A stretch of 64,000 bases of DNA from Streptosporangiaceae bacterium (GCA_019239975.1 JAFAZE010000167.1:62001-126000), one strand, 5' to 3'; numbered from the stretch's first letter, positions 24,970 through 35,915 are shown. Notes: generated by a model from the letters alone, not told the origin. Made by a program: numbers and translations.

Positions 24970-27036
24970 CTACGTGCAGGCCGTCCCGTTCACCGTGAAG
25001 GCGGTCGGGGCCGCGTCGCTGCTGGTGAAGGTGCCCTGGAAGCCCAGCGACGCCGATCCGCCGGCGGGGATCGTGCCGTTGTAGCTCGCGCTGGCGACCG
25101 TCACCTTCTCACCACTTTGGCTCGGCGTGCCGTTCCAGCCATTCGTTATCTTCTGGTCGCCCGGGAAGGTGAAGGCGAGCGTCCAGCCGTTGATGGCCGA
25201 CGTGCCGGTGTTCGCGATGGTGACGTTCGCGACGAACCCGCCAGCCCACTGGCTGGCTGTCGTGTACGTGACATGGCACGTGCCCCCGCTGCCCCCGCCG
25301 GAGCTGGAGCTCACCGTCCAGGTGAACGCGGCGGATCCGGACGCCCCCGTTCCGTCGGTCGCGGTGACGGTGACCGAGGACGTCCCTGCGGAGGATGGCG
25401 TGCCGGAGATGAGCCCGGTCGAGGGGCTGATCGACAGGCCGGCCGGCAGGCCGGTGGCGGAGTAGGTCAGCGTCTGCCCCGCGGCGGAGTCGGAGGCGTG
25501 GATCTGCACCGAGGCCGCGCTCCCCACCGTGCTCGTCTGGCTGCCCGGGTTGGTAACCGTGACCGTGTTGCCGGTCGTGCAGCCGGAGGTGCACGGCTGG
25601 ACAACATAGGTCACGAGCGAGCGTGCCGGAATCGTCGCGGTGAACGAGCCGCCGCTCTCGCTGATGGCCGGCTGCGCCGTGACGTTGCTGGAGGCGTTGG
25701 TCAGGTAGGGGGTGACCGTGCTCGAGCCCGGGACACCGCTACCCGACAGCGAGTAGGCGATGGAGTCGGAGCTGGTCGCGTTGTTGAGCGCGACGATGGC
25801 GATGGTTCCGTCGGTGTTCTTGAACGCGGACTCCTCGACGTTGCCGTTCGAGCTGCTCGCCGCGATGCGGACCGCGCCGGGGTGGATGTACCTGCTGTAG
25901 TTCGCGAACGCCCACAGGCGGCCGGAGGTGGCGACGGTGGAGCCGTTTATCTGGATGAGGCCCTCGTTGTCACCGTTCTCCGACGGGGTGGTGGATCCCC
26001 ACCAGTACAGGAACGCGCCCAGGTTGGCGCCGGTCAGACCCTGGTAGATGTGCTGCGCCCAGGTCATCCCCGAGGCGTCGCTGCCGTCGTCCCACGCGGT
26101 GTTCCAGCTCTCGAACGTGGACCACTCCGTCTCCCAGGCCGGCTTGGACCAGCCGGACAGCGGCGAGGTGGGTGCCGCGGTATAGCCGTGGCTGGTGAAC
26201 AGCGGCGTGTCGGAGTTGGCGGTCGAATCGCCCTCGATGGCGCTGGCGTACTGCTGCGCGTAGTCCCATCCCTCGGTGGCGCAGCACTCCATCTTGGTGG
26301 GCAGGCCGGACGACGTCAGGGTCGGGCCGAGCACGTCGAGGAAGTTCGCCGTCTGGGACGGGCTCATCTGCATGCTGTCGTAGCTCGTTGACAGGTTGGC
26401 CTCGTTTTCCGGCCCGATATAGGTGAGCGGGATCCCGGCGGCGGAGTAATCCCTGGCGTACTGCACCAGGTAATTCGCATACGCCTGCCGCCAGTCGCCG
26501 CTGCTGCACGTCGCGCCCGGCGAGCCGCACACCGCCCCGCCATTGCTGGTGGAGTTGTTGGTCTTCATGAACGCCGGCGCGCTCCACGCGTCCGCGAACA
26601 CGTTGGTGACGCCGTAGAGGCTCTTGATCTGCTGCGCGAACCACAGCTGGCCCTGGTCGGAGTTGATCGACGCGAGCGACGCGTAGGAGGGGGCCGCCGT
26701 GGGGCTGCCCGGGTTGTTCGGCTCGATGGTGGCGCCGGAGTCGGCGCTGATCTCGTTGCGCAGGATGGTCAGGCCCGCTCCGGTCGCCGGGCTGTAGAGA
26801 TCGGCGAGGGCCTGCTGCTGGACCGACGCCGGCGCGCTCATGACGGTGGCCGCCTCGCCGAACGCCTCGGACGCGCCGAAGCCGCTGATCGTCTGGAAGG
26901 TAGTCGAACCGTTGATGGTCGCCGTGTCCGCCGCGAGCGCCGGGGACGCGGGCACTCCCGCCGCGAGCACTGCCCCGGCGAGCACGCCACCCGCGGTGAG
27001 CGATACAAGTTTCAGTCTGTTTGTCCTCCCAGGCAT
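24970..27036 (-). CDS. Secreted GH30 glycanase with Ig-like and CBM2 domains
   Basis: 688 residues. Sec signal peptide (RLKLVSLTAGGVLAGAVLAAG, cleavage after SPALA), then a GH30 (beta/alpha)8 plus side beta-domain to residue ~480: IGPENEANL with acid/base E212 and WETEWSTF with nucleophile E304. Residues ~500-580 are a putative-Ig (He_PIG-like) module (GLPAGLSISPSTGLISGTPSSAGTSSVTVTATDGTGASG), joined by a Ser/Gly linker to a C-terminal CBM2 cellulose-binding module (~595-688) with terminal cysteines and surface tryptophans. Likely an extracellular xylan or beta-glycan hydrolase; the exact GH30 subfamily is not certain. ATG 27036 follows GAGAGGGA. It has its own terminator and a dyad upstream. 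Confidence 0.93.
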   Translation of the reverse strand: MPGRTNRLKLVSLTAGGVLAGAVLAAGVPASPALAADTATINGSTTFQTISGFGASEAFGEAATVMSAPASVQQQALADLYSPATGAGLTILRNEISADSGATIEPNNPGSPTAAPSYASLASINSDQGQLWFAQQIKSLYGVTNVFADAWSAPAFMKTNNSTSNGGAVCGSPGATCSSGDWRQAYANYLVQYARDYSAAGIPLTYIGPENEANLSTSYDSMQMSPSQTANFLDVLGPTLTSSGLPTKMECCATEGWDYAQQYASAIEGDSTANSDTPLFTSHGYTAAPTSPLSGWSKPAWETEWSTFESWNTAWDDGSDASGMTWAQHIYQGLTGANLGAFLYWWGSTTPSENGDNEGLIQINGSTVATSGRLWAFANYSRYIHPGAVRIAASSSNGNVEESAFKNTDGTIAIVALNNATSSDSIAYSLSGSGVPGSSTVTPYLTNASSNVTAQPAISESGGSFTATIPARSLVTYVVQPCTSGCTTGNTVTVTNPGSQTSTVGSAASVQIHASDSAAGQTLTYSATGLPAGLSISPSTGLISGTPSSAGTSSVTVTATDGTGASGSAAFTWTVSSSSGGGSGGTCHVTYTTASQWAGGFVANVTIANTGTSAINGWTLAFTFPGDQKITNGWNGTPSQSGEKVTVASASYNGTIPAGGSASLGFQGTFTSSDAAPTAFTVNGTACT

Positions 27037-27108
27037 GATTCCCTCTCATCCGTCGGGGGTCCGGCGGAGGGTCACGCTACGGAGGAGCCCCGAAACAAAC
27101 AAGGACAG

Positions 27109-27124
27109 CGATTATCGAAAATCG
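27109..27124. promoter_or_regulatory. Operator-like dyad upstream of the GH30 gene
   Basis: CGATTATCGAAAATCG pairs at seven of eight positions around a TCGA centre. On the minus strand it is followed by a candidate promoter TTGTTT-N17-TAGCGT leading to the GH30 start. The position just above -35 suits a carbohydrate-responsive regulator. The rest of the 330-bp gap between GH30 and aconitase contains no gene. Confidence 0.45.
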
Positions 27125-27267
27125 TCCGCCAGCGGCCTCGGCCGATGTCCTGCGCGTTACGGCTGGTACCGGCCGGTCAGCCCCGAAGACACCCGGCCGT
27201 GGCCACCGCCCTCGCGCCCGGCGGCCGTGAAAGGTTCAGGGCTACTCGCTAGTAACATACCTTGAAA

Positions 27268-27289
27268 AGTAGCTTGATATCGAGATACT
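27268..27289. promoter_or_regulatory. 22-bp imperfect palindrome upstream of aconitase
   Basis: Two 11-bp arms (AGTAGCTTGAT and ATCGAGATACT) match at nine of eleven positions. The site is 81 bp before the acn start in an AT-richer patch that should hold the promoter, so it is a good operator candidate for iron-, oxidative-stress- or TCA-cycle control. The regulator is not identified. Confidence 0.5.
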
Positions 27290-27369
27290 GTAGCGTGGGT
27301 AAGCCGGGACGACACTCCGCCGGAGGACCCGGACAACGGAGCCCGGGACGACAAGGAGGCGCAGGGACG

Positions 27370-30081
<2,712 letters not shown>

Positions 30082-30100
30082 CCCGCTAGGGTAGGCGCAC

Positions 30101-32068
30101 ATGGCAGACGCTTTCGGTGCGGCGCTGGCGGGCTTCCGCCGCTGGGCCAAAACGGCGCAGGGCAAGTTGAGCGGCGATGCGAGTGCGGACGCCGAGGAAC
30201 TGCGTCTGCTGCTCGATTACATGCCGGACTATCTGGGGATTGCCAGCCCTGCCGAACTCCGTCCTGGTCACATCGAGCACCTTCTGCTTGACGTGTATCC
30301 GCGCAAAGTCATCGTCGAGACCCGGGAGGAGACCGCCGAGACCATCGACGCGATGCGTGATTTCCTGACGTACCTTGCCGACTCCAGGAAGCTGCCGGAG
30401 GATGCCGCGCGGTTGCTCGAGCGCGAACTCGATGCGGTGGCATCTCAGTTCCCCGACGCGGTCATGGACCCGGCGAACTGGGGGATGGGACGCACCATCG
30501 GCACCTTGATGACACGCGACGGAGTCGACTTCCGGAACCAGGCTGACGTTGACCGCTGGATCGCGGGATACAACGCCGGCCTGGCGGCCGCCGGGGATCT
30601 TCCGGCCGCCGGGTATGACCGTGACTTCGGCGAAGACGACGACGCGGGCCTGGATCTGCCGGGCATCAAGGAGGCGTTCGGCTTGCCCGGCGAGCTGCCG
30701 CCGATGCGGCTGCCGTCCGAAGCGGAGCTCGCTGAACAGGCACGGAAATCTCCGTTGCTGGGCCGGCTGGCGGCGATGGCGAGCTGGGTGGGGTCCGGCC
30801 GCCCGGTGACCGGTGACGGTGACCTACCCGCCGGTGAACTGGCAAGCGCCGTGCGTGAGCTGGCGGCCCAGATGGACACGTCAGCGTTCCCCTTCCTGTG
30901 GGAACTCGCCTACACCACGGACTTCACAGACGTGGACAACGACGGGACCATGGCCGTTCAGGGCTCCCTGGCTGAAGAGTGGGCGCAGGCCGGCGATGAA
31001 GATACGCTCGGCGTCTGGGCCTCCGTCTTCGAGGGTGTCGTGGGCGGCACGCTCGAGTTCGCGGCGTCGCTCGACACCACCAGGTCAGCGGCGCTGGATC
31101 TGGCCGGGCATGGTACTGGCCTGGTTGTCGTGCTCTTCCTGAACAAGGGCGACGGGCTGCCGGTCGCAGAGGTCAGTGACACGCTAAGGAGCATCGCCGT
31201 CGGCGACCTGTCGCAAGAACAGGCCACCGCGGCGTGGGAAGCCTGGGTGGACGCGCACGGCGACCCGGCGAGAATGCTCCTTGCCCAGCTGGCGGACCTC
31301 GGTGCCGTGGCGCTCACCGGGGACGGTGACCGCGGCGACCAGCAGACGCAGGTGCTGCTGACTTCGCTGGGGCTGTGGGCCGTCCGTAACCTGCTTCTCG
31401 AGTCCGGGGTCGAAGTACCACTGCTTCCCCCGCCCGACGAGATGACCGCGGCGGACCTGCTCGCGATGGCCGAGAGCGCTACCGAAGAAGAGTTCACAGC
31501 CGAGGCAGCAGCGTGGCGGGCGCACCGCACGCCGGAGTCGTCAGCCAGGGAGCTCCTCGCGGCCGCCGCCGGAGCGCCGCCGGGAGCCCGGCTGCTGGCG
31601 GTAGCCGAGATCACTGAGCTTGGAGCCGCCGCCGAGCCCGTGTGGCGGGAGGCTCTCGGCCGGGTCGAACTGCGCAGTTACGCGAAGGCCGCCCTGACAC
31701 ACTTCGCCGGCGTGACCCCGGACGATCCCTGGCCCGAGAACCTGGAGCCCGAACCGGAAGACGTCGCCTGGATGCTCACGGACGTTCTCGTCGTCGACGC
31801 CGAGGACGAGGGGCCCCTGCTGGACCCCGGCGTGGTGGCCGCGAAGCTCCGCGAACTGGTCCCGGTTGGCGCCGAACAGGCGATATTCGATGTCATGGTC
31901 CGGACGCCGCATCCTGACGTGGCTGACGTCCTGACGCTGATCGGCCACAGTCACCCCGACAAGAAGGTCGCGAAGGCGGCCCGCAAGGCGGCCTACCGCG
32001 CGGCGAGCCGGCAGGCAGCACGCGCGTCCGGGCCAGGCCCGGAAGGCGGCCGGTCTTCCCGCCCCTGA
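30101..32068 (+). CDS. Large conserved-looking protein of unknown function
   Basis: 655 residues, hydrophilic and acidic, with no signal peptide or transmembrane segment. The N-terminal ~110 residues (FRRWAKTAQGKLSGDASADAEELRLLLDYMPDYLGI, VYPRKVIVETREETAETIDAMRDFLTYLADS) resemble a helical module often seen at the start of SEC-C-type or core-binding-like actinobacterial proteins, but I cannot name it. The C-terminal ~150 residues read like HEAT-type helix pairs (YAKAALTHFAGV, AIFDVMVRTPHPDVADVLTLIGHSHPDKKVAKAARKAAYRAAS). Codon use is less extreme in places than in acn. It may be co-transcribed with acn (20-bp gap). Convergent with the MFS gene. Confidence 0.8.
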   Translation: MADAFGAALAGFRRWAKTAQGKLSGDASADAEELRLLLDYMPDYLGIASPAELRPGHIEHLLLDVYPRKVIVETREETAETIDAMRDFLTYLADSRKLPEDAARLLERELDAVASQFPDAVMDPANWGMGRTIGTLMTRDGVDFRNQADVDRWIAGYNAGLAAAGDLPAAGYDRDFGEDDDAGLDLPGIKEAFGLPGELPPMRLPSEAELAEQARKSPLLGRLAAMASWVGSGRPVTGDGDLPAGELASAVRELAAQMDTSAFPFLWELAYTTDFTDVDNDGTMAVQGSLAEEWAQAGDEDTLGVWASVFEGVVGGTLEFAASLDTTRSAALDLAGHGTGLVVVLFLNKGDGLPVAEVSDTLRSIAVGDLSQEQATAAWEAWVDAHGDPARMLLAQLADLGAVALTGDGDRGDQQTQVLLTSLGLWAVRNLLLESGVEVPLLPPPDEMTAADLLAMAESATEEEFTAEAAAWRAHRTPESSARELLAAAAGAPPGARLLAVAEITELGAAAEPVWREALGRVELRSYAKAALTHFAGVTPDDPWPENLEPEPEDVAWMLTDVLVVDAEDEGPLLDPGVVAAKLRELVPVGAEQAIFDVMVRTPHPDVADVLTLIGHSHPDKKVAKAARKAAYRAASRQAARASGPGPEGGRSSRP

Positions 32069-32083
32069 CCCTGCTGGCCCTGC

Positions 32084-33613
32084 TTAGCGGGTTGCGGCCA
32101 TCTCGAGGTCTTCCGGCTGTGCGGTCGTGATCACGTCAGCCGCCACGTCGGCCTTCCGGGCGCGGCGGATGAGTGCGAAGGCGACGGGGATGGCGGCGAG
32201 GCCGGTTAGCCCGCACACCCACATTGCCCAGTGGAGCCCGCCGGTGAGCGCGGCGGCGGCCGCGTAGCCGTGCTGGATCAGCGTGCGGGAGTGCGCGGCC
32301 GCGATGGATGAGGTGACGGCCACTCCGATCGCCCCGCCGAGGTTCTGCGAGGTGCTGAGCAGCCCGGAGGCGACTCCCGCGTCGTGCCTGGTTACCCCGG
32401 CGAGGGCGCCGATGGAGACCGGGATGAAGGCGAAGGCGGTGCCGATGCCGCCGATGAAGAACGGCCCGGCCAGGTCATGCCAGAAGTTCCCGTGGGCCGG
32501 GGCGTGCGCTGCCCACAGGATCCCGGCGCCGATGAGTGCCATGCCGAAGGCCATGACGGGCTTGGGTGAGGTCCTGGTCACGGTCCGCTGGGACAGGCCG
32601 GAGCAGGCCACCGCGAATGAGGTCACCGACGCCGTCGTCCACGCCGCGCCGGCCGCCAGGGCGGAGAACCCGAGCACCTGCTGCATGTAGAGGGTGCCGA
32701 TGAACACGAAGGTGGTGAAGCTCGCCCCGAGCAGGAAGCCGACCGCGTTGGATCCGGCGACGCTGCGCAGCCGGAAGAGCCGCAGTGGCAGCAGGGGCGC
32801 CTCAGCCCTGGTCTCGATGACGAGGAACCCGGCGAGCAGGGCCACGCCGGCGCAGAGCAGGGCGACGGTCTGGGTGGCCGCCCAGCCGGCCTGAGGCGCC
32901 TGGGAGATGGCGTAGACACCCACCAGCATGGCGGCGGTGACCGTCACGGCTCCGAGGGTGTCGTAGCGTCGCGGTCCGCTGCGGGCGCGGCTCTCGCGCA
33001 CCAGTTTCGGGGCCAGGGCGAACACCGCCGCGCCGATGGGGACGTTGAAAAAGAAGACGTACTGCCATCCGGCATACGTGGTGAGAAGGCCGCCGGCCAG
33101 CAGGCCGACCGTCCCGCCCAGTGCGCCCACCCCGCCCCAGATGCCGAGGGCCTTGTTGCGCTCGGCTCCCTCGGGGAACATGTTCGTCACGATCGACAGG
33201 GCGGCCGGCGTCACAAACGCCGCTCCCAGGCCCTGGATGCCGCGCATCACGATGAGGAAGGTGTCCGAGGCGGCCAGACCGCAGCCGAGTGAGGCGGCGG
33301 TGAAGACTGCCAGGCCGGCCACCAGCAGACGGCGGCGGCCGAGCAGGTCAGCGGCGCGGCCGCCGAGGAGCAGGAAGCCGGCGAAGGTCAGCCCGTAAGC
33401 GGTCACCACCCACTGCAGGCCGGACTCGGGGAAGCGCAGCTTCGCGCCGATGGCTGGCAGGGCGGTGTTGACGATCGTGAAATCCACGATCGTGATGAAG
33501 TAGGTCGCGACCAGCAGCGCGAATGCCTCCCACCGCCGTCCGGCCGCGGGATCGGCGAGCCGTGTGCTCGTGGACGGCGCACCGTTCCCCTGGGCGCGTA
33601 GCGCGTTCTTCAT
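32084..33613 (-). CDS. MFS drug-efflux transporter, EmrB/QacA (DHA2) type
   Basis: ATG 33613 is set by GGAGGTAATC immediately upstream; the frame opens earlier at 33715 through operator sequence. 509 residues with 14 predicted helices. DHA2 hallmarks: FTIVNTALPAIGAKL in helix 1, GRAADLLGRRRLLVAG in loop 2-3, and the motif C-like GGVGALGGTVGLLAGGLLTTYAGWQYVFFFNVPIG. Proton-driven export of toxic organic compounds is expected; the substrate is unknown. It shares a 180-bp control region holding four dyads with the divergent SRPBCC-ArsR-DUF899 operon. Confidence 0.93.
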   Translation of the reverse strand: MKNALRAQGNGAPSTSTRLADPAAGRRWEAFALLVATYFITIVDFTIVNTALPAIGAKLRFPESGLQWVVTAYGLTFAGFLLLGGRAADLLGRRRLLVAGLAVFTAASLGCGLAASDTFLIVMRGIQGLGAAFVTPAALSIVTNMFPEGAERNKALGIWGGVGALGGTVGLLAGGLLTTYAGWQYVFFFNVPIGAAVFALAPKLVRESRARSGPRRYDTLGAVTVTAAMLVGVYAISQAPQAGWAATQTVALLCAGVALLAGFLVIETRAEAPLLPLRLFRLRSVAGSNAVGFLLGASFTTFVFIGTLYMQQVLGFSALAAGAAWTTASVTSFAVACSGLSQRTVTRTSPKPVMAFGMALIGAGILWAAHAPAHGNFWHDLAGPFFIGGIGTAFAFIPVSIGALAGVTRHDAGVASGLLSTSQNLGGAIGVAVTSSIAAAHSRTLIQHGYAAAAALTGGLHWAMWVCGLTGLAAIPVAFALIRRARKADVAADVITTAQPEDLEMAATR

Positions 33614-33632
33614 GATTACCTCCACGTCTATG

Positions 33633-33760
33633 TGCAACCAACGGTAGCGTGTCTGGATGAGAAGCGCAACCACTGGTTGCATCTTGGGCGAGCTGGCCGC
33701 GACGGCAACCCGCAATCATCGGTTGCATTACTTCCGCTTGACGTGCTACCGTCGGTTGCA
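33633..33760. promoter_or_regulatory. Four-site operator array GCAACC-N3-GGTTGC
   Basis: Four related dyads: 33633-33649 (TGCAACC-AAC-GGTAGC), 33666-33680 (perfect GCAACC-ACT-GGTTGC), 33712-33726 (GCAATC-ATC-GGTTGC) and 33745-33760 (GCTACC-GTC-GGTTGC). Centres are at 33641, 33673, 33719 and 33752, i.e. 32, 46 and 33 bp apart, roughly whole helical turns for the outer pairs. The outer sites are mirror images, each with its perfect half pointing outward towards a gene. The array fills the divergent promoter region, so one regulator, possibly the ArsR protein encoded at 34245, could control both directions. Confidence 0.7.
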
Positions 33761-33793
33761 AATTCAGGATGGGGCAGGCGGGGAGGGACGCTG

Positions 33794-34264
33794 ATGCCAG
33801 GGCTGATGATCGACCGGGAGATTCTGATCGAGGCGCCGGTGGAGGTGGTGTGGCGCACCATCACCGAGCCCGATCAGATGAGCCTGTGGTTCGCCGACCG
33901 GGTGGACCTGGAGGTGAAACCCGGCGCCCACGGCTACATGGCGTTCGGGGACCAGGGCGGCCCGGTCGTGGTGGAGAGCGTCGATCCGCCGGCTCGCTTC
34001 TCGTTCCGCTGGAATCACCCCCGCGGGGAGGAGCCGGTGGCCGGCAACTCGATGCTCGTCGAGTTCACCCTGACGCCCCAGGGGCAGGAGCGGACTCGTC
34101 TTCGCGTCACCGAGAGCGGCCATGAGCTGCGCGACTGGCCCGACGCGGAGAAGCAGCGGTACGCCGACGAGCACCAGGAAGGCTGGGCCGGGTTCCTCGA
34201 TCGCCTCGCCGGCGTGCTTGCGGAGCGCCGGCCGGGAGGTCAGGATGACGGCGCAGGCGGATGA
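33794..34264 (+). CDS. SRPBCC/AHSA1-family protein
   Basis: 156 residues from ATG 33794 (GGGAGGGACG upstream). START/Bet v1-like fold with the AHSA1 signature: IDREILIEAPVEVVWRTITEPDQMSLWFADRVDLEVKPG, WNHPRGEEPVAGNSMLVEFTL, TRLRVTESGHEL, and the C-terminal helix EGWAGFLDRLAGVLAERR. Binds a hydrophobic ligand in a deep cavity; the ligand is unknown. It overlaps the downstream ArsR gene by 20 bp and is the first gene of a three-gene operon. SRPBCC-ArsR pairs are common. Confidence 0.92.
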   Translation: MPGLMIDREILIEAPVEVVWRTITEPDQMSLWFADRVDLEVKPGAHGYMAFGDQGGPVVVESVDPPARFSFRWNHPRGEEPVAGNSMLVEFTLTPQGQERTRLRVTESGHELRDWPDAEKQRYADEHQEGWAGFLDRLAGVLAERRPGGQDDGAGG

Positions 34265-34616
34265 CGAGCTGTGGTCGGCCATCGGCGACCCGTCTCGCCG
34301 CCAGGTTCTTGACCTGCTGGTCAGCAACGGTGAGGTGACCGCCAGCTGGCTGGCCGGACGGGTGCCGTTCTCCCGCCAGGCCGTCTCCAAGCACCTGGCC
34401 GTGCTCGAACGAGCCGGGCTGATCAGCCGGCGCAAGCAGGGCCGGGAGGTGCTCTGCCAGGTGCGGGCGGACCGCCTCGACCAGGCCACCCGGGCCATGG
34501 CCGAGGTTGCCGCCCAATGGGACCGGCGCCTGGCCATGATCAAGCGGCTCGCCGAGGCCGCGCATGCGGAAAACCAGAAGAGGACACGCGGAAAACAGGA
34601 AGAGGAGCCATCATGA
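34245..34616 (+). CDS. ArsR-family transcriptional regulator
   Basis: ATG 34245 follows GGGAGGTCAGG and overlaps the SRPBCC gene. 123 residues: winged helix ELWSAIGDPSRRQVLDLLVSNGEVTASWLAGRVPFSRQAVSKHLAVLERAGLISRRKQGREVL, then a C-terminal helix. No metal-binding cysteines of the arsenic type, so a non-metal subgroup that usually accompanies SRPBCC proteins. Stop overlaps the DUF899 start (ATGA). Likely repressor of its own operon and perhaps of the MFS gene through the GCAACC-N3-GGTTGC array (inference). Confidence 0.94.
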   Translation: MTAQADDELWSAIGDPSRRQVLDLLVSNGEVTASWLAGRVPFSRQAVSKHLAVLERAGLISRRKQGREVLCQVRADRLDQATRAMAEVAAQWDRRLAMIKRLAEAAHAENQKRTRGKQEEEPS

Positions 34617-35422
34617 CGAATGAGGAGCCCGGAACCCTGAGCGCCAGCGGAGCCGCGCTGCCTCCGGTGACCGGCCGCGCCGCCTTCGAGGCCCAGCTCG
34701 CCGCGCTGCGGGTGCGGGAGAAGGCGCACACGCGGGAGGGCGACGCGATCGCCGCAGCCCGCCGGCGGCTGCCCATGACCGAGGTAGACGCCGGCCTGCC
34801 GCTGACCGGCCCGCATGGGCCGGTCACGCTGCTCGACGCGTTCGAGGGCCGCCGGCAGCTCATCGCCTACTACTTCATGTGGTGGCCCGGGCATCCCGCC
34901 GCCGAGCAGTGCGAGGGCTGCACCTGGGTCACCACCCAGGTCGCCGAGCTGTCCTACCTGCACTCCCGCGACATCACCTTCGCGGTCTTCTGCCAGGGCC
35001 GCAACGTCACCTTCGGCGGTGCTGACCCCCAGGTGTCGTACGACGAGAGCGTCCGCTACCGCGACTTCATGGGCTGGGACGTGCCCTGGTACTCGGCACA
35101 GCCCTCTCTCGGCAAGCTCCTTGCCGGGCGCGAAACCGGCCTGTTCCACCTCGTGTGCTACCTGCGGGACGGCGACCGCGTCTTCGAGACCTACTGGACC
35201 ACGCGCCGCGGCGTGGAGGCGATGGACAACAGCTACACGCTGATGGACCTCACTGTCTATGGACGCCAGGAGCCGTGGGAGGACTCGCCCTCCGGCTGGC
35301 CGCAGCAGTGCTCCGTGCGCACTGACGGCGGCCCGCCCGACTGGCCACCAGCGCCGGAATCGGGCGGACGCCCCATCGCCCAGTGGCCGCGCCTGGCAGC
35401 CGGACGCCCCGACGACCTCTGA
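34613..35422 (+). CDS. DUF899 family thioredoxin-like protein
   Basis: 269 residues, ATG overlapping the ArsR stop, ribosome site AGAGGAGCC. DUF899 hallmarks: AALRVREKAHTREGDAIAAARRRLPM, then GPHGPVTLLDAFEGRRQLIAYYFMWWPGHPAAEQCEGCTW with C-x2-C at the position of the thioredoxin active site, and GLFHLVCYLRDGDRVFETYWTTRRGVEAM. These proteins are thioredoxin-fold but functionally unassigned; a redox or detoxification role beside an efflux pump would fit. Confidence 0.92.
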   Translation: MTNEEPGTLSASGAALPPVTGRAAFEAQLAALRVREKAHTREGDAIAAARRRLPMTEVDAGLPLTGPHGPVTLLDAFEGRRQLIAYYFMWWPGHPAAEQCEGCTWVTTQVAELSYLHSRDITFAVFCQGRNVTFGGADPQVSYDESVRYRDFMGWDVPWYSAQPSLGKLLAGRETGLFHLVCYLRDGDRVFETYWTTRRGVEAMDNSYTLMDLTVYGRQEPWEDSPSGWPQQCSVRTDGGPPDWPPAPESGGRPIAQWPRLAAGRPDDL

Positions 35423-35555
35423 GAGTGGAAGTCCGCGTACCAGCCGGGCTGGTCGAGGGACGGTCACCCATGGCCAAATCCCGGGGTGGTAACTAACCTC
35501 ACCGATCGCTATCCGCCCTGCATGCCCACGGGTAACACCCCTGCTGCCGGCCGTC

Positions 35556-35621
35556 GGCCCCTGCGCGGGGCCAAATGCGCCAGCGGCCCCGCCCAGTGGG
35601 GCCAAATGCGCCAGCGGCCCC
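35556..35621. repeat. Paired 24-bp GGGGCC palindromic elements (pair A) plus leading hairpin
   Basis: Two identical 24-bp units (35567-35590, 35598-35621), each with GGGGCC and GGCCCC ends around a 12-bp core (AAATGCGCCAGC), are separated by 7 bp. A further GGCCCC-TGCGC-GGGGCC hairpin begins at 35556. They follow the DUF899 stop by ~145 bp. The same architecture with the same 7-bp spacing occurs at 45545-45599. The remainder of the 300-bp gap up to the DinB relic shows no gene. Possible terminators or REP-like elements. Confidence 0.75.
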
Positions 35622-35728
35622 GCCGCCATCGTGAGCCCGGCCCGCGGGCTGGGTTCCGCTTCAGGCGCGTACCGAAGCCCGCGGCGCGGGCCGGCGGATC
35701 GTCACGGCCGATCGGGCACAATGGCGCA

Positions 35729-35915
35729 ATGGCAGGCGAATACGACCACACCGACGTGTTCCGCGACGCGAGCTTCAAGGAAGCCGGCTTCACCGGCGCC
35801 CGGTTATCCCGAGGAACCGCGCGCGGTCGCTAGCTGCCTGCGCGTCGTGATGACGGAGGAGTGCGAGCACCGTCGCTACGCGGTGCGCGACCTCGCGGCC
35901 CTGGAAGCCAGCTAA
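35729..35915 (+). pseudogene. Remnant of a pentapeptide-repeat/DinB-like gene with internal deletion
   Basis: ATG 35729 begins MAGEYDHTDVFRDASFKEAG and FTGARL, the N-terminus of an actinobacterial pentapeptide/DinB-domain protein. The frame ends at 35833. In another frame, 35793-35915 encodes PAPGYPEEPRAVASCLRVV and MTEECEHRRYAVRDLAALEA, the C-terminus of the same kind of protein (normally ~230 residues). The middle, including the DinB four-helix core, is gone, and the two ends are joined out of frame near 35795. The assignment rests on remembered family ends, not on a search. Confidence 0.65.

Noticed and set aside
24067-26391. 774-codon plus-strand frame
   Set aside because: It lies antisense to the LLM oxidoreductase and GH30 genes, whose motifs and signal peptide are unmistakable; long antisense frames are expected at this GC content.
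35567-35621. CRISPR-like array
   Set aside because: Only two units, palindromic throughout, 7-bp spacer and no cas genes anywhere in the window.
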